From positions 62,001-126,000 of the forward strand of contig JAIQFC010000002.1 of assembly GCA_020073465.1 (NCBI GenBank): DNA of 64,000 bases, given 5' to 3'. This stretch comes from Terriglobia bacterium (GTDB taxonomy: Bacteria > Acidobacteriota > Terriglobia > Terriglobales > Acidobacteriaceae). The first letter of the stretch is position 1. Every line of letters starts with the position of its first letter. Under the pieces are notes generated by a model. It saw nothing but the letters and a program-made list of their open reading frames with translations. It had not been told where the DNA came from and searched no databases. The position numbers and the translations under genes are program-made. Shown one piece after another: positions 43,598 through 51,991 of the stretch.

Positions 43598-44407
43598 CTA
43601 CGAGCTTTTCTTCCCGCCCGTGTTCAATGCGTTGTTGACGCCGGTCATTCCCTTGAGGACGTCGTTCCAGAAGGGGGCGCCCAGCGAGACGAGCAGGGCC
43701 ATCACGATCAATCCGATTACCTCATTCACAGCCTCCTCCCGAAAGTCTTCGGGATACTTTCCGGTTCGGAGCAGGATCGGATATTTCTGCAAATCGCTCT
43801 CGATCATCGTGCGGTTTCGGGCATAGACATCAGCGAGATCGGGCTGCTGGGATGCGTCGCTGCTGTTCTTGTCGGACGGTTTGGCGTTGAGCATGGTGGA
43901 AGCTGTCCCGGAAATCGCCTGCGACATGCTTTGATTGGCCGATAGGATCTCGTAGAGCCGGATCACGCTGGCGTTCAGGGCGAGCACGACCACAAAGCTG
44001 ATGACGACCGCGAATTTTTTGTTCTTTAGGGCATAGGTCTTTCGAAACTTGGCTCGCGCTCCCTCGTAGGCAGCTGCGATGTGGTCCTTTGCTTCCTCCA
44101 GTGTGGCTTGCCCCTTGGCAACAATTCCCTGCAGCTGGGTACCGTCGAACGCAATACCGTCCAGCAAGGTGCGAAACTCATCTTTGTTGAAGTGGTCGAG
44201 GGCGGTGATGTCCAATCCCCGTTCTTTAAGGGCATCTTGCACCTGGGACAGGTTCAGATGTTTGCCCATGAACTGGTTGATGATGCCCTCGAGTGTGCTC
44301 GCCTTCGTATCCAGAAACGATTTGAGGACGTCCTGCACTGCCTGGACAATCACGCTCAACACAAAGATCAATACAACCAGGGATATCAACGTCTGGAGGG
44401 TGCCCAT
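43598..44407 (-). CDS. membrane protein of unknown function
   Basis: The 269-residue product begins with a membrane helix (LISLVVLIFVLSVIVQAV), then a charged helical domain of about 110 residues (LKERGLDITALDHF), a second helix (VVISFVVVLALNASVIRLY, about 140-160), a soluble stretch, and a third helix near the C-terminus (VIGLIVMALLVSLGAPF, 232-248) followed by WNDVLKGMTGVNNAL. It is the first gene of the three-gene unknown unit. I cannot assign a family. Confidence 0.72.
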   Translation of the reverse strand: MGTLQTLISLVVLIFVLSVIVQAVQDVLKSFLDTKASTLEGIINQFMGKHLNLSQVQDALKERGLDITALDHFNKDEFRTLLDGIAFDGTQLQGIVAKGQATLEEAKDHIAAAYEGARAKFRKTYALKNKKFAVVISFVVVLALNASVIRLYEILSANQSMSQAISGTASTMLNAKPSDKNSSDASQQPDLADVYARNRTMIESDLQKYPILLRTGKYPEDFREEAVNEVIGLIVMALLVSLGAPFWNDVLKGMTGVNNALNTGGKKSS

Positions 44408-44910
44408 ACGAAACTCCTTGTGGACTAGTCTCGATCCAGCGCTGGTATTGGCTGGAACGGAATGTTTCTTATCCGGACCCGGACCGCACGAACCCGGAGG
44501 GCTGTGCCGGTCGCCGACTTTCCTGTGGTGGTACCCCGAAGACCATTGCGAAGGACAAGGATGCTGCCTTTGGGGAGAAGGCTCCTAGCCCTCGATGGGC
44601 AGTAAAGGTACCTTACAGGGCGGGAATGATCGAGGCGAAATCAACGGTGTTACAAATCTGGAAAGAAGTCCTGCGATTGCTGGCATTCTGAACGTGTGCG
44701 CCCCACGGCATTGCCTATGTCGGAGAACATCCAGGCGTGGGAGTCGCTGGAACTGCTTGTCCGTAGCGGGTTTTCAGGGTGTTACAAAAACAGAACATTA
44801 GGCGGCGCGTGGTTTCTGGTGAGCAAGACATACCGCGTTTGCGCGACGAGAGGTGCGCTAAAACACGCACGCAATAAGACCGTCTCCGCTTGGCCTGCCG
44901 CAATGCGGGC
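44408..44910. other. 503-bp intergenic stretch without a recognisable gene
   Basis: No frame shows family-like sequence on either strand. Two short similar segments, GGTGTTACAAA at about 44646 and 44779, are the only repeats noticed. A weak inverted repeat (CCGC-AAT-GCGG) lies at the end near the acyl-CoA dehydrogenase stop. The promoter of the three-gene unit is presumably in the part near 44408, but none is clear. Confidence 0.5.
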
Positions 44911-46092
44911 CTAGAACGCATCAATTCCCGTCACACTTTGCCCGATGATCAGCGAGTGAACGTCGTGCGTACCTTCGTAGGTTTTGACCGATTCCAGGTT
45001 CATCATGTGGCGCATGATGGGATAGTCGTCGGCGACGCCGTTGGCACCGAGGATGTCGCGGGAAAGGCGGGCGCATTCGAGAGCCATCCAGACGTTGTTG
45101 CGCTTGGCCATCGAGATGTGTTGGTGCTCGACTTTACCGGCGTCTTTGAGGCGGCCGACTTGCAGCACGAGCAGTTGGGCTTTGGTGATTTCGCTGATCA
45201 TCCAGGTGAGCTTGTCCTGCACGAGTTGGTGCGAGGCGATAGGCTGGTCGCGCCACTGCTTGCGCACGAGCGAATACTGCAGGGCGGTGTCGTAGCACGA
45301 CATGGCCGCGCCGACCGCGCCCCATGCGATGCCGTAGCGGGCCTGGTTCAGGCACATCAGGGGAGACTTCAGGCCGCCGGTTTTCGGCAGCAGATTCGAT
45401 TCGGGGATGTGAACATCCTGCAACGACAAGCCTGACGTGACTGAGGCGCGCAGGGACCACTTGCCGTGAATGTCGTCGGCCTTGAAGCCGGGGCGGTCGG
45501 TCTCGACCAGGAATCCGCGAATGCGGTCATCTTCGTTCTCGACCTTGGCCCAGATCACGGCGACGTCGGCGATGGTGCCGGAAGTGATCCACATCTTCTC
45601 GCCGTTGAGGATGTATTCGTTGCCGACTTTCTTCGCACGGGTGCGCATGCCGCCGGGGTTGGAGCCGAAGTCTGGTTCGGTGAGGCCGAAGCAGCCGAGC
45701 TTTTCGCCCTTCTGCATCGCGGGCAGCCATTTGTCTTTCTGCTCGTCGCTGCCGAATTCGTAGATGGGATACATCACAAGGCCGGACTGCACGCTGACGA
45801 AGCTGCGGACGCCGGAATCTCCGCGCTCGAGTTCCTGCGTCATCAGTCCGTACTCGACGTTGCCCATGCCGGCGCAGCCATAGCCTTTGAGCGAGGCGCC
45901 GAAGAAACCGAGGTCAGCCATGGGCTTGACCAGTTCGCGCGGGAAGCGTCCGGCGCGGTTGCACTCCTCGATGATGGGGATGAGGTTGTCTTCGATGAAC
46001 TGGCGCGTGGTGTCGCGGACGAGGCGCTCTTCGTCGGTGAGCAGGGAATCGTACTGGATGAAATCGACACCGCGGAATTTGATGGCAGGCAT
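44911..46092 (-). CDS. gcdH: glutaryl-CoA dehydrogenase (acyl-CoA dehydrogenase family)
   Basis: GcdH oxidatively decarboxylates glutaryl-CoA to crotonyl-CoA with FAD during lysine and tryptophan breakdown. The start at 46092 (MPAIKFRGVDFIQYDSLLTDEE) follows GGAGA; 393 residues. CFGLTEPDFGSNPGGMRTRA (about residue 130), MWITSGTIADVAVIWAK and the C-terminal VKTYEGTHDVHSLIIGQSVT are closer to GcdH than to short-chain enzymes; the catalytic Glu is in KTYEGTHDVH. An open extension to 46242 is not family-like. It stands alone on the minus strand. Confidence 0.88.
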   Translation of the reverse strand: MPAIKFRGVDFIQYDSLLTDEERLVRDTTRQFIEDNLIPIIEECNRAGRFPRELVKPMADLGFFGASLKGYGCAGMGNVEYGLMTQELERGDSGVRSFVSVQSGLVMYPIYEFGSDEQKDKWLPAMQKGEKLGCFGLTEPDFGSNPGGMRTRAKKVGNEYILNGEKMWITSGTIADVAVIWAKVENEDDRIRGFLVETDRPGFKADDIHGKWSLRASVTSGLSLQDVHIPESNLLPKTGGLKSPLMCLNQARYGIAWGAVGAAMSCYDTALQYSLVRKQWRDQPIASHQLVQDKLTWMISEITKAQLLVLQVGRLKDAGKVEHQHISMAKRNNVWMALECARLSRDILGANGVADDYPIMRHMMNLESVKTYEGTHDVHSLIIGQSVTGIDAF

Positions 46093-46263
46093 GATGCGTC
46101 TCCGTGAGTTATGAACTGGTCCCCAAAATACTGCGAACGTTATCCAGCGAAGCAGAGCGAAACGAGGTTTGCCGCCCGCAGGATCGGGCGCGTGCCGGTG
46201 GGCAAACATATGACGGTAGCAGGGGCGAGGGAGTGGGGTCAACGGGGGACGAAGTACCCAGCT

Positions 46264-46764
46264 TCAGATCGTTCCCAAGATGTGGAGTGTTTTGGCTGCA
46301 GCGCGGCGCAGTTTGCTTACTAGTCCCCGAGCGGGGACAGGACCGATGCAAGAGTCTGGGTTGTGAACGATATCCCAACGGGCATATAACTTTGCTTCGC
46401 TATCATGAATGCCACTTAGCATTCCAACAGCCCCTGTCACTTTGAAGGAGTCTTTGGGCTTAAGACTCGGCCAATGGACCAATGTCCAGAGCACATCGTC
46501 CCCAGTCTTTCCGGAGCTCTCTGATGTGTAATGTTTCCAATTACTAACCATCTGAGAATTCTTATAGAAAAATAACCAGCGAGTCGTGGCGAAAATCTGT
46601 TCGTTTAGTTTCGAGCATAGAAAATGGCAGATTCGCCTCCGCAGTTCCTTTGGGCTGTATAGGGCAACCAGTACCAGTAAGAGTATGAGCACCCTGGCCA
46701 TCAAAACGGGGTGATGAGCGAGCGGCGGGAACGCATCCTTCAGCGCTTGGAAGAATTCTGTCAT
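46264..46764 (-). CDS. small membrane protein of unknown function
   Basis: The 166-residue product has one membrane helix (about LMARVLILLLVLVALYS, residues 21-38) followed by a soluble domain of about 110 residues with Trp-rich segments (WLFFYKNSQMVSNWKHY, VLWTLVHWPSL). Its ATG overlaps the upstream stop by 4 bp. The base composition is AT-richer than neighbours, suggesting acquisition. No family is recognised. Confidence 0.6.
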   Translation of the reverse strand: MTEFFQALKDAFPPLAHHPVLMARVLILLLVLVALYSPKELRRRICHFLCSKLNEQIFATTRWLFFYKNSQMVSNWKHYTSESSGKTGDDVLWTLVHWPSLKPKDSFKVTGAVGMLSGIHDSEAKLYARWDIVHNPDSCIGPVPARGLVSKLRRAAAKTLHILGTI

Positions 46765-47066
46765 AGGCCAGATGAATTCTCCCGAACATCAAGTACTTCG
46801 ATGTTTCGTTTTTTGAGAATGGTTATGGCCTCATCCAACGTCACCGTGTTGGGTGTGAAATAGATTACAGCTCGCATCAACCCTGGCACGCCGTCCTTGA
46901 CGCCACCAAAATCCACGTGCATCCGTTTCTCATGTTGATAGAAACTTGGGATGTAGTGAGACTTTAACTCGTCCAACAGCGTTTCCCATGCTTTGGGAGA
47001 GAGATTGTCGGCCACGGTGTCAAAACGCATGACAATCCCCATTTCATTGACGTGTGCTGTGATCAT
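46761..47066 (-). CDS. small unknown protein, first of an overlapping pair
   Basis: The 101-residue product (GIVMRFDTVADNLSPKAWETLL, HVDFGGVKDGVPGLMRAVI, TLDEAITILKKRNIEVLDV) looks like a compact alpha/beta domain without a signal peptide. It ends in the ATGA overlap with the membrane protein gene, so the two products are probably made together. Function is unknown; the coupled soluble plus membrane pair is reminiscent of small regulatory or toxin-immunity couples, without proof. Confidence 0.6.
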   Translation of the reverse strand: MITAHVNEMGIVMRFDTVADNLSPKAWETLLDELKSHYIPSFYQHEKRMHVDFGGVKDGVPGLMRAVIYFTPNTVTLDEAITILKKRNIEVLDVRENSSGL

Positions 47067-47371
47067 GCGTTCACCACAGCGACATTGTAACTTGATGGCG
47101 AAATTCAGGCTGGAAGCAGTCGGCCGACCTCAGTCATGGGACTCCTCATGGCCGGGAATGTGGCCGCGCGAGACAGGCGGCACGACCATACTGTAAAATC
47201 GGAAACGACGGAAGCGAAACGCGACGCAGCCAGACGGTCTTCCCGAGTGGATTCCTTGTAGTCCCGAATAAGTTTCGGAGACGTCCCATCCACAATCAGC
47301 CGCAGGGGTTGTTGCGGATTGCGCTGCGCACACATTGCAGAGATCATTTCAAAAAGATCAGGAGATCAACC
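47067..47371. other. 305-bp divergent intergenic stretch
   Basis: No gene is recognised. It separates the divergent overlapping pair and the Zn-ribbon gene and should contain both promoters. A short inverted repeat (GGCC-GGGAATGT-GGCC near 47152) is visible. No long repeat is seen. Confidence 0.45.
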
Positions 47372-47560
47372 ATGGCAGTAGGCGCGAAGATTGCAAAAAC
47401 AGCGGACCGCAAGAAGATCATGGATACGACCAAGAGCACGGACTGTCCGAAGTGCGGCAAGACGACACGGATCGTGAAGCGGGTAAAGGACCGCGAACGT
47501 GGCGTTCCGGGCGGGATTTACATCTCGTGCTCGGCGTGTGAGTTTTTCGAGAAGCTGTAG
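47372..47560 (+). CDS. small zinc-ribbon protein
   Basis: The 62-residue product starts at 47372 after AGGAGA (MAVGAKIAKTADRKKIMDTT). Two Cys pairs, CPKCGK and CSAC, 25 residues apart, with basic residues between, make a rubredoxin-like zinc ribbon. Such small proteins may bind nucleic acid or other proteins. It is followed immediately by a heptamer repeat. A longer frame from 47309 lacks a ribosome site. Confidence 0.75.
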   Translation: MAVGAKIAKTADRKKIMDTTKSTDCPKCGKTTRIVKRVKDRERGVPGGIYISCSACEFFEKL

Positions 47561-47567
47561 GGGAAGA

Positions 47568-47595
47568 AGTTTCCAGTTTCGAGTTTCTGGTTTCC
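47568..47595. repeat. heptanucleotide tandem repeat, unit AGTTTCN
   Basis: Four units in register: AGTTTCC, AGTTTCG, AGTTTCT and GGTTTCC. It lies 7 bp after the Zn-ribbon stop codon. Confidence 0.82.
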
Positions 47596-47665
47596 CGTGG
47601 CCGGAGTGCAGTGGGGCAGGTCCTAACTTTGCTCCGGCTTTTCTTTTGATAGGGACAACTGCGTC

Positions 47666-47989
47666 TTATTCGACTCCCAGTGCGACTTTCAAGGCGTCGT
47701 CCAGGTCGGCGAGTTTGGAACGGGAGAGGGATCCGACGAACTGGGTAAGCTCGGCCTTCCGCACACTCGCCAGATTGTCACACTTGATCCAACTCTCGTG
47801 CTTCATGCCCTCGTCCGGACCAATGGCGACCTGGCTTGCCAGCGCCTGGCCAAGGGTAAAGATGGGCGCACAGACCACGGTGGAGAATCGGGATTCAATC
47901 AGTGCCTGACGGCTCACAACCGCGAAGCAGCGGTGCTGCTTGGGATCGTCGCCGGGCCGATGAACGCGGTAGATGTCCCCTCGTTTCAT
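47666..47989 (-). CDS. MazF/PemK-type endoribonuclease toxin
   Basis: The 107-residue protein begins MKRGDIYRVHRPGDDPKQHR, the opening of the MazF/PemK/Kid fold (RGDI, then CFAVVSRQALI), and has the STVVCAPIF strand and the SWIKCDNLASV segment expected for the RNase surface. The adjacent upstream gene encodes a small ribbon-helix-helix type protein, so this is the toxin of a type II pair. The gap between them is 12 bp. Confidence 0.87.
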   Translation of the reverse strand: MKRGDIYRVHRPGDDPKQHRCFAVVSRQALIESRFSTVVCAPIFTLGQALASQVAIGPDEGMKHESWIKCDNLASVRKAELTQFVGSLSRSKLADLDDALKVALGVE

Positions 47990-48001
47990 GGCATGGCCTT
48001 G

Positions 48002-48235
48002 CTAGTCTTCAGGAGCTTGGTAGCGAAGCACGTCTTCGGCCTCGGAATTCAGCTTGTCTGCATTGCGATTGATGATTTCCAGTTCACGGGCGTCTCTTTG
48101 CGCCCGAGCGCGCTCCTTCAAATACTGACGCAAGACGGCTTCGATGAAGGCGGAGCGGGAATGCTTCGATCCGGCGAGGCGATCGATTCCGGTGAGGACA
48201 TCGCGGGAAAGTGTGATGGAAGTCTTCTCTTTCAT
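48002..48235 (-). CDS. ribbon-helix-helix antitoxin
   Basis: The 77-residue product (KTSITLSRDVLTGIDRLAGS, SRSAFIEAVLRQYLKERARA) has an N-terminal CopG/Arc-type RHH DNA-binding domain and a polar C-terminal tail (ELEIINRNADKLNSEAEDVL) suited to bind the toxin. It is first in the pair, as usual, and probably represses the pair's promoter upstream near 48240-48290 where short AT-rich sequence (ACTACGATAATACTACCATA) occurs. Confidence 0.83.
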   Translation of the reverse strand: MKEKTSITLSRDVLTGIDRLAGSKHSRSAFIEAVLRQYLKERARAQRDARELEIINRNADKLNSEAEDVLRYQAPED

Positions 48236-48634
48236 ACTACGATAATACTACCATAGTACTACCCACATTGGACAACGCGCGTCATCGCTAGAACTGAGTT
48301 GGTTTGGTTCTGAAGGAAGGTGAAGCCCCTTAGGGGCTAAAGAGCGTGCGTGAGAACTTGTGCCGTCCCTGCGGGACTCGCGCTCTCTCCCACTCTTACC
48401 CGGCACTTGCGTGCCGGGCTATAAAATGCTGCCCCTTCGGGGCTGGAATTTGCTATCCCGTTCTATCTCTTCGCCGCGAGATCGGCTCTCATTGGCCTCG
48501 AATTCGGCTATCCCCCAAGTTCTAACGCTCGTCTTCGCTGGCCTTGGGCGGCACCCTTCGACTCGCTACGCTCGCTCAGGGCAGGCTCTTGGAAGCCGTG
48601 CCCTTCCCAAGACCATCTATTTAAACTAACCCGG
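48236..48634. repeat. 399-bp repeat cluster with modular hairpin array, copy B
   Basis: Palindromes GCCCC-TTA-GGGGC (near 48327), GTCCC-TGC-GGGAC (48365-48377), CCCGGCAC-TTGC-GTGCCGGG (48399-48418) and GCCCC-TTC-GGGGC (48431-48443) repeat the order and spacing of the array at 11697-11785, in the same orientation. A second hairpin element follows (CTTGGGCGGCAC near 48541 pairing with GTGCCCTTCCCAAG near 48599), including CTTCGACTCGCTACGCTCGC. No gene is seen between the antitoxin and pyrF. Confidence 0.82.
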
Positions 48635-49366
48635 TCACAAGCTGATCTGGCCCAGGATGGCTCTGGCTTCTGCCGCCGGGTCTGGGGCTTCGGTGATGGG
48701 GCGGCCGACGACGATGTAGCTGGCGCCGGAGGCGACTGCTTCGGCGGGGGTGACCACGCGGACCTGATCCCCGTGGCCGCTTCCCGCGGGGCGGACGCCG
48801 GGGGTTACGATCACGAACTGATCTCCGAGTTCGGCGCGGAGGGTCGAAGCCTCGCGCGCGGAAGCTACTACACCGTGACAGCCATTGGCGAGGGCAATGG
48901 TAGCCAGGCGGATCACACTGTCAACCACCTTGCCGCGCACTCCGACATTTTCCAGGTCATGCTCGTCCATGCTGGTGAGCACGGTGACGGCGAGGATCAT
49001 CAATCCCGCGCGGGCGGCATCGACGGCTGCCTGCAGCATCTTTCCGCCGCCGGAGGCATGCACGGTAAGCATGCTGACGCCGAGTTGGGCGGCTTCGCGC
49101 ACGGCAGCACCGACCGTGTTGGGAATGTCGTGGTACTTCAGATCCAGAAACACGCGGCGCCCGGAGGCGATCAGGTCGCGCACGACTTGCGGTCCCTCGG
49201 CGGTGTAGAGCTGCATGCCGACCTTGTAGGTGAGTGCGGAGTCCCCGATGGTGGCCACGATCTTCTGGGCGGCTGCGGCGGTGGACACATCTAATGCGAC
49301 GATGAGCCGCTGGCGCGGATCAGTGACGCGACCGAGTGGGATGCGGTCGGACAGAGTCGCAGGCAT
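48635..49366 (-). CDS. pyrF: orotidine-5'-phosphate decarboxylase
   Basis: PyrF decarboxylates OMP to UMP, the last step of pyrimidine synthesis. The 243-residue protein has RLIVALDVSTAAAAQKIV, the catalytic DLKYHDIPNTVGAAV (about residue 75-90), VHASGGGKML, and the C-terminal TPGVRP plus YIVVGRPITEAPDP, which are the phosphate-binding loops. Length is normal. It is a separate unit on the minus strand, 42 bp downstream of the rlpA-like gene. Confidence 0.94.
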   Translation of the reverse strand: MPATLSDRIPLGRVTDPRQRLIVALDVSTAAAAQKIVATIGDSALTYKVGMQLYTAEGPQVVRDLIASGRRVFLDLKYHDIPNTVGAAVREAAQLGVSMLTVHASGGGKMLQAAVDAARAGLMILAVTVLTSMDEHDLENVGVRGKVVDSVIRLATIALANGCHGVVASAREASTLRAELGDQFVIVTPGVRPAGSGHGDQVRVVTPAEAVASGASYIVVGRPITEAPDPAAEARAILGQISL

Positions 49367-49408
49367 CCCACTCAGTGTAAGGTTTTCGAGGGAGTTACGC
49401 TACCCGAT

Positions 49409-49915
49409 TTAGGGGATTTCTACAATCGGGCGGTTATAAGCGACGGTCTGGTAAGCCGGCTTTTGGTGAGTCGGCCTCACCACGTCCAGGCGGACGCGCT
49501 GGAGTCCGCGCTTGTCGTAGCCTAACGCCGCAGCAGCCCCGTAGGACAGGTCGATAATTCGTCCTGGGATGATCGGCCCGCGGTCATTGACCCGGACGAC
49601 CACGGCACGGCCATTCCGCAGATTGGTCACCTTCACGTAGCTTCCCAGAGGAAGCGTCAGGTGGGCGGCGGTCATGTCGTACATATCGTAGGGTTCGCCG
49701 CTGGCGGTCGGTTTTCCGTCAAAATACTCGCCATACCAGGAAGCTGTCCCAATTTGATACGGCTGGGACTTCCCGGGCTGTTTTTGGACTTTCGGCTTGT
49801 TTTGGGCTGAATTACTTGGAGCTGGTGTCGCCTCCGAGTTGTTCGGGCCCTGAGCTGCTCCCAGGCTGACGATTAAAAAGGCAATCGCCACCCCCTGAGC
49901 TAAACGTCGTCGCAT
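49409..49915 (-). CDS. RlpA-like septal/lytic transglycosylase family protein
   Basis: The 168-residue product has a signal peptide (MRRRLAQGVAIAFLIVSLGAA), a Pro/Gln/Ser-rich linker to about residue 50, and then a double-psi beta-barrel domain: GTASWYGEYFDGKPTASGE, DMTAAHLTLPLGSYVKV, VRVNDRGPIIPGRIIDLSYG. The catalytic Asp and His of RlpA domains correspond to ND and HL positions. There is no SPOR domain. It probably acts on peptidoglycan in the periplasm. It is transcribed away from thiD. Confidence 0.87.
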   Translation of the reverse strand: MRRRLAQGVAIAFLIVSLGAAQGPNNSEATPAPSNSAQNKPKVQKQPGKSQPYQIGTASWYGEYFDGKPTASGEPYDMYDMTAAHLTLPLGSYVKVTNLRNGRAVVVRVNDRGPIIPGRIIDLSYGAAAALGYDKRGLQRVRLDVVRPTHQKPAYQTVAYNRPIVEIP

Positions 49916-50346
49916 TCAGTTCTCCTCGCATCTCAAAAGTGTCCTAGCCTAGGCAGGCGTTTCAACTGATTGTGAAATGCTATCGGCATGCCAAACTCCC
50001 TGTCAACGGGGAATCGAAAGGGAATGTATGATCTCCTAGTAATGGATGTCTTACGTAACCCATTGGTAATTTAGCTAGATGGGGGCAATGGTGTTTAGAA
50101 CAGCGTGTTTACGTATGTACTTTTCAGTAAATAGCCCATCGGAGAGTGGCGGGTAGAATTTACAAGTTGAATGGAATCAGTAAGTTAGAAATACATCCTC
50201 GACAAGCCGTGTGGAATCATGTATTTACAGGTGTAGTCTCCAGAAGCGAGACGAAGATTTTTTTCCAGTATCAGTGGGTTGGGACTTTCGCCGCCGATGG
50301 TGTGGGGTTGGGCGCAGATCGCGCGAGTGCCCCCAAAGGGTTAGCA
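49916..50346. other. 431-bp AT-richer intergenic stretch upstream of thiD
   Basis: The divergent region between the rlpA-like gene and thiD is notably AT-rich for this genome and has several related sites: TCTTACGTAACC, GTTTACGTATG, AATTTACAAG and GTATTTACAGG, plus AGTAAAT in inverse. One site contains TTACGTAA, a perfect palindrome. These could be binding sites for a regulator. No TPP-riboswitch core could be found upstream of thiD. Confidence 0.5.
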
Positions 50347-51198
50347 GTGGCTGAGAAACCTCCAGTAGTGTTGACGATTGCGGGGTTCGACCCCTCGTCG
50401 GGGGCAGGGGTCACGGCGGACATTAAGACCATTGCCGCCCATGGCTGCTATGGGGTGGCCTGCATCACGGCGATGACGGTGCAGTCGACAGCCGGAGTGC
50501 GGAGGGTGCAACCAACCGATCCTGAGCTGGTAACTGAGACCTTGGAGGAGCTAAGCGCCGATATTGAGATCGCCGCGGTCCATATAGGAATGCTGGGATC
50601 GGGGAAGGTGGCCAAGGCGGTGGCAGATTTTCTTACCAGCCGTCGCCCGAAGGCAAAGATATCGAACGTTGTACTGGACCCCGTTCTGAAGTCGTCGTCA
50701 GGGGCAGCTCTGCTGGATGGTCCGGGGATAAAGCTGCTAATCGAGAAACTGATCCCGCTCGCGGATGTAATTACACCGAATGTCGATGAGGCCGCCGCGA
50801 TCACGGGACTGACGGTGGCGGGGCTGGAGGAAATGAAGCTCGCCGCCGCGAAGCTGCATGAGATGGGCGCTCCTGCCGTAGTTATTACGGGCGGACACCT
50901 GGACAAAGCCATCGATTTGTTGAGCTTCACGAGCAAACGTGGAGTGCAGCAGGAAGTGTTCAAGGCGGAGCGGCAACGTTCGAATTCTACGCATGGAACC
51001 GGGTGCGCGTTCGCGACGGCCATGGCCTGTCACCTGGCACTCGACCGGGGGCTGGCGGAGGCGGCGCTTCTGGCCAAAACGTACGTTACGGCGGCTATTT
51101 CCTACGGTCACGATTTGGGTCGGGGTACCGGGCCGGTGCACCACCTCTATCGCATGGGGCAGCAGAGGCGGGCGACGGGATCAGGCAGCGAATCGTAG
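50347..51198 (+). CDS. thiD: hydroxymethylpyrimidine / phosphomethylpyrimidine kinase
   Basis: ThiD phosphorylates HMP and HMP-P in thiamine synthesis. GTG at 50347 (MAEKPPVVLTIAGFDPSSGAG) after AAAGGGT gives 283 residues. The ribokinase fold is shown by IAGFDPSSGAGVTADIKT, TAMTVQST, GMLGSG, VVLDPVLKSSSG (about 130), TPNVDEA and STHGTGCAFATAMA (about 225), the anion hole with catalytic Asp-like position GTGC. An open frame upstream to 50146 has no family resemblance. The stand-alone location gives no clue to its pathway partners. Confidence 0.92.
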   Translation: MAEKPPVVLTIAGFDPSSGAGVTADIKTIAAHGCYGVACITAMTVQSTAGVRRVQPTDPELVTETLEELSADIEIAAVHIGMLGSGKVAKAVADFLTSRRPKAKISNVVLDPVLKSSSGAALLDGPGIKLLIEKLIPLADVITPNVDEAAAITGLTVAGLEEMKLAAAKLHEMGAPAVVITGGHLDKAIDLLSFTSKRGVQQEVFKAERQRSNSTHGTGCAFATAMACHLALDRGLAEAALLAKTYVTAAISYGHDLGRGTGPVHHLYRMGQQRRATGSGSES

Positions 51199-51248
51199 GG
51201 AAAGATTCGAATCGCCATCAAGCTTTAGCTTAGAGAGAAAAGCCGGCT

Positions 51249-51797
51249 TCAGTCGGGATCGTTGCTGGACGGTCTCTTAAGCAGGATTCCTGCAACGAAT
51301 GAAGCGGTCGCGGCCAGCAGCCACTCGATCCGCCACATCTGGATGGCTTGGAACTCCGCAAGGTTCGAGGCCCTGTAAAAGAGACTGACTCCCACCGCTC
51401 CGACAATACATCCCAAGCCAATCATGAAAGCAACCAGCGAGGGCGTGGGCAATCCGATCCAGTTCTTGATTTCATGGAAGTGCAGGTAACGAAGCCAGGC
51501 AGGGAACTTGAGGCGCTTATAGACCTCAACGACGGCAGACTGCAGCCAGGAAAACGCACCGGCGACAAAGTCGCGGGTGGCTCTTCCTGCAGAAGTCGTG
51601 ACAACGGCGTTCTTCTCCGGCCGGTGGGCTCCACAAGTGTGGCAAAAGCGGGAGCCGATCATGAACTCGGTACCGCAACGCGAACACGCCTCGGCGAGGG
51701 TGGCCGGAGCAGCCGGACTTACGACCTCGGGCGCGTCTTCTAGGGCCATTGCCGGGCGCCAGAACTCCTGTTGCGGGTCATGAATGACTTCAGCCAT
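51249..51797 (-). CDS. zinc-ribbon membrane protein of unknown function
   Basis: The 182-residue protein has a four-Cys zinc ribbon (CSRCGTEF and CHTCGAHRP, residues 38-58) and two membrane helices near the C-terminus (PTPSLVAFMIGLGCIVGAVG, about 118-137, and WRIEWLLAATASFVAGILL, about 153-172). A basic amphipathic stretch (LKFPAWLRYLHFHEIKNWIG) separates them. The design is common in acidobacterial membrane proteins with unknown roles. It converges with thiD. Confidence 0.75.
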   Translation of the reverse strand: MAEVIHDPQQEFWRPAMALEDAPEVVSPAAPATLAEACSRCGTEFMIGSRFCHTCGAHRPEKNAVVTTSAGRATRDFVAGAFSWLQSAVVEVYKRLKFPAWLRYLHFHEIKNWIGLPTPSLVAFMIGLGCIVGAVGVSLFYRASNLAEFQAIQMWRIEWLLAATASFVAGILLKRPSSNDPD

Positions 51798-51991
51798 AGG
51801 TAAGCCTGAGCAAACTCGATCAAGTGCAAGGGCAAGCCGACAGCCAAAAACCGGGCCGACCTAAGTCTCTGCAGCTCATGTGGTTGCGAGCTATCGCATA
51901 AGTCTCGCCCGCCACACCAGCGCAATAATTACGCTGAACGTCGAGTAAAGATGCGCCGGTTACGAAAGCCCCAAGAACCCCAAGCACAGTC

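Noticed and set aside
44595..44801. 68-codon plus-strand frame in the 503-bp gap
   Set aside because: No ribosome site, no hydrophobic or domain pattern, and unusual composition.
49916..50346. TPP riboswitch upstream of thiD
   Set aside because: The conserved CTGAGA and downstream core elements were not found in a suitable arrangement; the only CTGAGA is inside the thiD start.
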